Positions 58,240 to 64,000 of a stretch of DNA of 64,000 nt are shown here, in pieces. Each line of letters begins with the position of its first letter. Position 1 is the first letter of the stretch. The notes under the pieces are model-generated. The model searched no databases, was not told the origin of the DNA, and saw only the letters and a list, made by a program, of their open reading frames with translations. Made by a program: the position numbers and the translations under genes. Source of the DNA: Macquaria australasica (Eukaryota > Chordata > Actinopteri > Centrarchiformes > Percichthyidae); assembly GCA_005408345.1 (NCBI GenBank), contig SEMN01000181.1, positions 1 through 64,000 of the forward strand, read 5' to 3'.

Positions 58240-58465
58240 ACTCATTTCTGAGTTATGGACAGAGTTAGATAGCTGTTTCCCCCTGCTTCCAGCCTTAATG
58301 CTAAGCTAAGCTAATCACTGCCAGGCTCCTGCTCCATACTTAATGCACAGACATGAGAGTGGTATCGATCTTCTCATCTAACTCTCTGCAAGAAAGCAAA
58401 TAAGCAGATTTCCCCAAACCTTGACCTATTTCTTAAATGTAAACCATGTATACTACTACACATCC
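58240..58465 (+). repeat. Teleost GCTAAGCTAAGCTAA repeat (family E)
   Basis: 'TGTTTCCCCCTGCTTCCAGC', 'TTAATGCTAAGCTAAGCTAA', 'CAGACATGAGAGTGGTATCG', then ATCTTCTCATCTAACTCTC and 'GCAAGAAAGCAAATAAGC'. The box order is highly characteristic of a frequent teleost repeat. Confidence 0.85.
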
Positions 58466-58469
58466 TAAG

Positions 58470-61420
58470 ATATTACCTGAGCTTGCAAAAAAAACTCATG
58501 TAAACTTGGGTTATGGGGCAGGTTGTTATTTTGAACAATGTTAACATCTAAATCAAACTATGCCACTATGTATAGAATTGTAAGATTTCTGACTTTGGCT
58601 TCCCCAGTGGTGGTATCACAAAATACACTTTGGCAGACCTCAATGCATGCTGCTTAATTTTCTACAAATAAATACATATATCATCTGAATCATTTGAAAG
58701 ATGCTATCACAACATTAACTCACTTGGTGAGGTATGGAGGCGACCCCTGAGCAGATTGTCACTTATTGTGTACCCAACCCCACCATTGGCAGTTGTGAAG
58801 TTTAAACAAGAGTGTACACCAATTAAACAGTAATGTAGGCAGACGAGGAGAGCAAAAGGTGGCTTGATCTTCCTTTTTCAGTATAAATACCGGGCGTCAT
58901 GATCCTCATCTCACATAATCTCTGGTCATTACAGTTCAGTTTTCCATGTCCTTGCCATTTTGGAGCCACTAAAGCGCCCCATTTCAACTTGTATTCTGTC
59001 AGTGTAAATGGACAATCACAGTTGAGTCCATGAGTCATTTTAAATCTGTAATACAGAGCCATGGTATGTTGACGAGTGCCTACCCTTTAGCATGTGGCAT
59101 ATATTCAGACTCATGTGCGAGGTAAAAATACATCACTTACTAACTACTGTACAGTCTGGCTATTCGCTATCAAGATAGAGATGAGAGGGACAAAAATAAC
59201 CCAAGGTCTGATCAAAGGCAGCTGTCTCAAACTATCCCTCTCTGCATTCAAACAGATGTAGTGGGTGTTAACTGCTGCAGCTTTACCTTAAGCTTCACGC
59301 TCGCTGATTAATGCTAAAGGGACCCAACTGGCTCAGATAGTGCTGGGCTGGGCTGAATGTTTAAATTAGTGTCTGCTTTAACCTAAACTCAGATTTGATA
59401 GGACCACGGATCAAGACTTTGTAGTAGTCTTATTCAGGTTTGTGCATCACTTGGGCTCAGGTCAGGTTTTTTATTTTTTTTTATTTTTTTCAGCTTTGGG
59501 CCATACGGTACAGAAATCACATTTTCTGGCTCTAGTCAAGATTTCTTTCCAGAGTGGAGGGTCAGGAAATTTTTGTCCACATTTGTCCTCTGAGAGATCA
59601 CCTTAACTCCCTTTATAGTTAACTATAATGAACTCTACATTCTCAGTATCTCTCTCTGCTGCACTTTACATGAACCTTCACCATATGGGATACATTTTGC
59701 TCCTTTTTATAAAGCTCTGTAATGGCCCATCAGAGAGGCATTCTGCACCAACTCCCTCTTCGCTCTTACTTATTTTATACTGTAATTAGGATTATTTTCC
59801 ACATCATAGAGTTATTAAGATTTTTTTTTTCTTGAGGCATGTATGCCCTGAAGATGTATATGCTTCACCAGAGGTTCCAGTGCAGAATCAGACATTTTGA
59901 GGGCCTTACAGTCATGGCGAATCTCTACCCAAACCAAAGCTATTGGCTGTATTATCTCAGTGCTTTATGCTGCAGGGTTGCCTTGGTTCGATAACATCTT
60001 TGGTCCACTTGATACACGCCCGTTGTTTGGGTAATGATGTCATTATACAGAAATGGATAGGCTCCTCACTGCTCACTTTTTGGGCCGAGACAGGGGAATA
60101 GGAGTGGGGGGAAATCACCTTAAACATCAGCACAGAGATGGGAGAGGATGTGAGTCAAACATTCCCTTTTAACTTGGTTGTTTGTTTAAAGGATAGTTTT
60201 GAGGGTCGACTGGCCAAGCAGCTGTTGCTTGTTCAGTATTGCCTGGTAGAAGACTATGGTAGTGATAGTGATCATTTTAAGCACTCTTTTTAGGCCTCTG
60301 ATCAGCAGTTGTAAAGTAGTGATTATGAGACACTGTATGTCTTCCATATGAAGTTTAAGGTTGACGTCTGAGGACACTTGTACAGAGGTAAAGCTCACAT
60401 TATTGCAGCAGCCGTACCTCCACGATCACAGCAGCTAAAATGGTATATCCAGGGGTTTACCCAGGCTTCATCCTTGCCGCCCAGATCCTCCTGTTATTAA
60501 TATAGCCTGATGCTATGACCACCAGAGCTTGCTCAGTCTTTCTTCCATTTTTACTTCTTACTTGTTGCCCCTTCCTGTTAAAGACCCTCCCCATCTGTGG
60601 GACACCAGTGCTCCTGCTGCCACATGACCCAGTTTCCTCTGGAGGAGTCCCCTCCCTCTTCCTGAGAACGCCCCTCCTCGTAAGGCTCTGAAGGAAGGCC
60701 AGTGCTAGAGAGGTGTCTGAGAGTGAAGCTATGCGGTTAGGATGCAAAGCTACATTTAGCCCAGGGATGGAGTAACAGAGAGCAGGGTGGTGATGGTGTA
60801 GGGACTCAGAAGGCAACATGTGGTGTCTTCAGTGTGCCTCTGACAGGACTCAGTCCTTACTGGAGTTGGAATCAGACAGCTGGTAAGCCCAACTTTGAGT
60901 GTGTTCGTGCTGGTGCTGTGTGTAGAAGTCAACACTTTTAATAGTTGCTTAACATGTACTTACTTTTGGATTTGGCTCTGAATTTGTCTCGTGATGCAGG
61001 TTTTACATTTAACTAATGGTCCCTCCTTTATTCAGGGACTGCTGCCAGACTCAAATGAGATCAATCGAGAAAGCTTTTATTAATGTCCAACAAAATTGCT
61101 GTTACTCATTGATTAACTGTAATGCAGTGGAATTTGTGCCAGAGTTGAGCTGCTGCTGATATTCAAGGAGCACACTTTGTGTAGAGTTTGCTTCATTTGT
61201 GCTGCAACAAAGATTTACGCTTCATTGATGAGCCAGTAGTTGATTTTCCTGGTGCGTGCCAAGTGAGTGAATGCAGCGGAGTCATATTTTACTGTTCTTC
61301 ATCCAGTGCCCTCTCATTCATATTTGATCAACTTAAACTGATTCTAACAGTTACTCACTCGTGAAAAAAATGCAAGACAGTCAGTGTGAATACATAGCAA
61401 AACAAAGAAAACCAGAAGAG
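58470..61420. other. Long noncoding stretch
   Basis: About 3 kb with no recognised repeat family. A T-rich patch lies at about 59466-59490. A 120-codon minus frame (60819 to 60457) covers a GC-balanced patch but has no domain. Confidence 0.35.
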
Positions 61421-61425
61421 GCAGG

Positions 61426-61450
61426 TTGTGTGTGTGTGTGTGTGAGTGAG
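61426..61450. repeat. (TG)n microsatellite
   Basis: A short TG tract followed by GAGTGAG. Seen directly. Confidence 0.85.
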
Positions 61451-61772
61451 TGGCAGGTCAGAGTAATTAATTCATCACTGCAGAGTGAAACAGTGAGAGG
61501 AGGCTCCACTTGAAGAAGGCAGCACAAAGAGGCTGTCTCCAGAGGAGGTGTTGACACCAGAGCTGTCCTTGCATCACCTGCCTCCTCGGCTGAATCCATC
61601 ACTCCACCTTCCACCACCAATACATCTATCAGCCAGCCATTTATGCACTGTCATGGAATGCTGCTGTCCTTTGTGGGTTTTTGAATCGAATACTGTAATC
61701 TAACTCAAGAGGGAAGGTGGGGTGCACACCTTTTATGTGGGTGTAATCCTTGTAAAATGTGCTGATACCAGC

Positions 61773-62122
61773 TGTAGCGTACCCACTGCTACCCTCCCCT
61801 GGGCCCGCCAACAGAGACACACACACACACTGTTCTCAGGTATAACCCGTAGGTTTCTTTAATAACGCTTATCTGCCCGGGCTCTCTCTCTCGCTCCACC
61901 CGCGCACTCCCACGGCTGTGGTCCTCTGTCCGGCGTGTCGTCGTGTCGTTCATCCAGTCCAACTGCACTCCCGTCCTCAGGGCTGCTACTGCTAAGAAGA
62001 ACACACATCAACCCCTGATGCGCTGCACCTGTGCCTCCCCGGGCGACCCGCCCCGAGCTCCTGAGCCACTCCCCCACTTCTCCCTCTCTGCAGCCACGCT
62101 CCAACCACGCCCCACCACCACA
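61773..62122 (-). mobile_element. Solo LTR (350 bp) with 5 bp target-site duplication
   Basis: The segment begins TGTAGCGTACCC, ends CACCACCACA (TG...CA ends), and is flanked by CCAGC on both sides (61768-61772 and 62123-62127); a sixth base (A) also matches. Length and duplication size fit an LTR retrotransposon, probably Ty3/Gypsy-type. On the minus strand 'CGTTATTAAAGAAACCTACG' supplies an ATTAAA polyadenylation-like signal about 90 bp before the end, so the LTR probably reads leftward. No primer-binding site, internal region or coding remnant adjoins it, so it is a solo LTR from recombination. It keeps many CpGs, suggesting youth. Frames inside it are incidental. Confidence 0.7.
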
Positions 62123-62299
62123 CCAGCATTAAGGCACAAGTGTCTGGCACCATTGTCAGTTTGCAGCCTCAAAATGGCAGGGAGAGGTGACTGTATGATA
62201 TTTAAAGTTAATTTACAGTCACAGTCTCACGGAATACGACGCAGCTTGTGAAAACAGTTGTATAATGTTTGTTCTATAATGGCTCTGGAGGAGCCAGAG

Positions 62300-62600
62300 A
62301 AAATTACTCAAGTGACATCACTCAAGTAATCTCGGCTTGGGCTGGGAGACTACAATCGTTTAACGGAAAGCCTGTCTTACAAATCATAGTTGTCGAGTTT
62401 GAATGACGTGGACATTTACCTGACAGGGAGGGTCTAACGAAAGATGCTGTTCAGTTGCATTATGGCAAGTGTATGATCCAGAGCTTTTGGAGCTTGACCC
62501 ATACTATAAAATTCAGGATATTTAAATTTTTACAATTTTTTTTCTGTTTTTTGCAATCTGTTTCCCAGTGCTTCCATACTTACCTAGAGACCAATAATCC
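62300..62600 (+). repeat. Dispersed repeat family B, copy 3
   Basis: 'ACTCAAGTGACATCACTCAA', 'TCGGCTTGGGCTGGGAGACT', then ACAATCG, 'GTTGCATTATGGCAAGTGTA', then TGATCCAGAGCTTTTGGAGCTTGACCC. It matches 16067-16385 and 38070-38630 in order. The 3' part is eroded. Confidence 0.7.
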
Positions 62601-62604
62601 TATT

Positions 62605-64000
62605 GGCGAGTGGACTGTAGACAAAACAGCCAGTCACAAATGATCTACTCCAGTCCTCAAGTTGGCTGAAATTGTGGCAAACTGAAACACTCCGACAGGT
62701 GGAGCGAGTGTGAAGGCAAACCGGATTTTTTCTTGACGCAAGGTGTTAAAGGGGAGTCCACCACAGATACCTACGCCGTAGGTTTTGTTTTATATTTCAC
62801 TGTTGGATTTCACCCATTTTTATTACTAGATGGATGCATCCGACTTGATCCTTTCCTGCTTTTATTATATTCCCCAGAACTTAGGAGAAAACACAAGCAG
62901 CCCATGCTGACCTATCACAGTCCTTGCGGTTTCCATGTGGTATCTCCGTAGCCGCCATAGCTGCTGTAGCCCCGACATGTAGTTTCATTTTTGAGGAGAT
63001 GCACATTAGCTACGGCAGAACTTCAGTCACTACATGCGTAGGCGTTCCCTTAACATGCAATTATATATCAAGCTTAAGAGCGCATAGAGCAGGGATGTTG
63101 AGAGAGACACTGTGAGCAAGTGTCCAAGAGTTTGAAAGCACACAGCAGGGAATTAGAGAAAGGGCAAACAAGTAAAACTGAGGGAGATGGTTATTATTGT
63201 ACACTTAATAATAGCAAACATGCAAATGCATTTATTCAGCGCAGAATAGATTTATGTTTGCTCAAATTAAATTATTCTTTGCATGAAAATATTTTCTCTT
63301 CAAAGAATAACTTATGTGTGTGCAAATCATCTTTTTCCGTGCTCAAAATGTCCCATCACACACTCAGAATAACCCTAACCCTTTATAAGTTCACATATAA
63401 GTCCACCAAAATTATGAAACAACAATATTCAGTTACAGTATAGTCTAGAGTTGAAGAAAAAGCCTGTTAGATGATGACAATATTATCCCATCCCTGATGA
63501 TAGTGGCACAAGATTACTGGTGAGAGGCTTATAGATTTGGATTTGTCACTCACAATTTCCTGCCAAAATTACCAGAATGTCATTCAGGCAAACAGACTCA
63601 ATCTACAGGGTCTTAATTAGCAAGGATGGGCTGTACTTCACCACTGCAATTGATAAAATGGGAGTGATTATACACAAACATCTTGCCCTACAAGATTTTT
63701 TCTCTTAAATCAAATGCCATTGTCTTGATATCCTGAAACAAGTGAAGCTACATTGGAAACATGGAATTTGTTTCAAGGACATAAAGCTTTGATCTGTAAC
63801 TGAAATTAAAAGATGGACATTGATGGAAGATAAATCATGCAGTAGCCTATACAGTATGTGAGTTGCTGGTAAGCAGTTTGGGTCATTTTCTGACCATGGT
63901 CTAGGAAGCTTCAGTGGAAGCCTTTGTAGTAAGCTGTTGTGGTAGTGTGTCAAGTCAAAATTAAACAGAAACCCGTTTTCTTCTAATATTATGATGACAT
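62605..64000. other. Noncoding stretch to window end
   Basis: AT-rich sequence. A 107-codon plus frame (63120-63443) and an 82-codon minus frame (63705-63953) lack domains. A short 'AACCCTAACCCT' at about 63371 is too brief to be telomeric. Confidence 0.4.

Noticed and set aside
61859..62251. Frames on both strands in GC-rich sequence
   Set aside because: They lie within or across the solo LTR. GC-richness explains the lack of stops.
63371..63382. AACCCTAACCCT, telomere-like motif
   Set aside because: Only about two units, far too short for an interstitial telomeric tract. A GGGTTAGGGTT at about 12487 is equally short and lies inside repeat family C.
1..64000. CRISPR arrays, operons, prophage or bacterial mobile elements
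   Set aside because: No regularly spaced repeats with spacers, no dense ORFs and no ribosome-binding sites. Repeat content is vertebrate.
1..64000. tRNA, rRNA or snRNA genes
   Set aside because: No cloverleaf-capable intact A/B box pair or rRNA core found by eye. The only Pol III-like signals are in degraded SINE sequences.

Overview
The window looks like noncoding DNA from a ray-finned (percomorph-type) fish. Several interspersed sequences that I recognise from memory as ubiquitous in teleost genomes occur here: the 'GGGCTGCAAC...CGATTAAT' palindromic element, the 'CATAGACTGTATATAAAGATGGACGAC' MITE, the 'TTTATTTATATAGCGCC' repeat, the 'CTTTATTTAACCAGGT' repeat, the 'AGTGGTGGAAGAAGTACTCAGATCC' element, the 'TGGCAATCCATCCAATAGTTGTTG' repeat, the 'GCTAAGCTAAGCTAA' repeat, and a tRNA-type SINE ending in 'GTTGCATGTCA...CATTTCCTGTC'. 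The sequence is AT-rich with many microsatellites. It has no operons, no ribosome-binding sites and no dense coding. Open frames are short (longest 157 codons, no recognisable domain) and I could not confirm a single protein-coding exon. It is best read as a large intron or intergenic regulatory domain.

Layout. 1-330 is a small CpG-rich island, the best promoter-like block. 0.3-9.3 kb holds dispersed repeats, one conserved-element-like block (2.47-2.91 kb) and two head-to-tail copies of the CGATTAAT element (8.59-9.25 kb). 9.5-20 kb contains several non-repetitive, motif-rich blocks that resemble conserved noncoding elements, a complete ~420 bp MITE (11859-12280), and repeat families shared with other parts of the window. 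18.28-21.19 kb carries two closely similar hAT-like nonautonomous elements in direct orientation. 25.8-26.8 kb has a long compound microsatellite followed by a first-exon-like block ending in a strong splice donor. 27.5-29.5 kb is mostly unique sequence with regulatory-looking blocks. 30.2-36.7 kb holds an uninterrupted copy of a small repeat and, 5 kb away, a second copy split by a 1.07 kb composite insertion flanked by 15-16 bp direct repeats. 39.1-42.8 kb includes candidate regulatory blocks, a purine-rich first-exon-like block and nested repeats. 45-64 kb is mostly unremarkable unique sequence with repeats, two further splice-flanked candidate exons (49.6 and 52.6 kb), and a 350 bp solo LTR with a perfect 5 bp target-site duplication (61773-62122).

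No genes can be shown to work together here. If the promoter-like and splice-flanked blocks on the + strand are real, they would fit alternative 5' exons of one long gene transcribed left to right through a regulatory-element-rich intron. That is inference and needs alignment or RNA evidence. I did not see a previously undescribed functional system. The most informative structures are the composite insertion with its paralogous empty site, the solo LTR, and the reciprocal end-loss of the two hAT-like copies.
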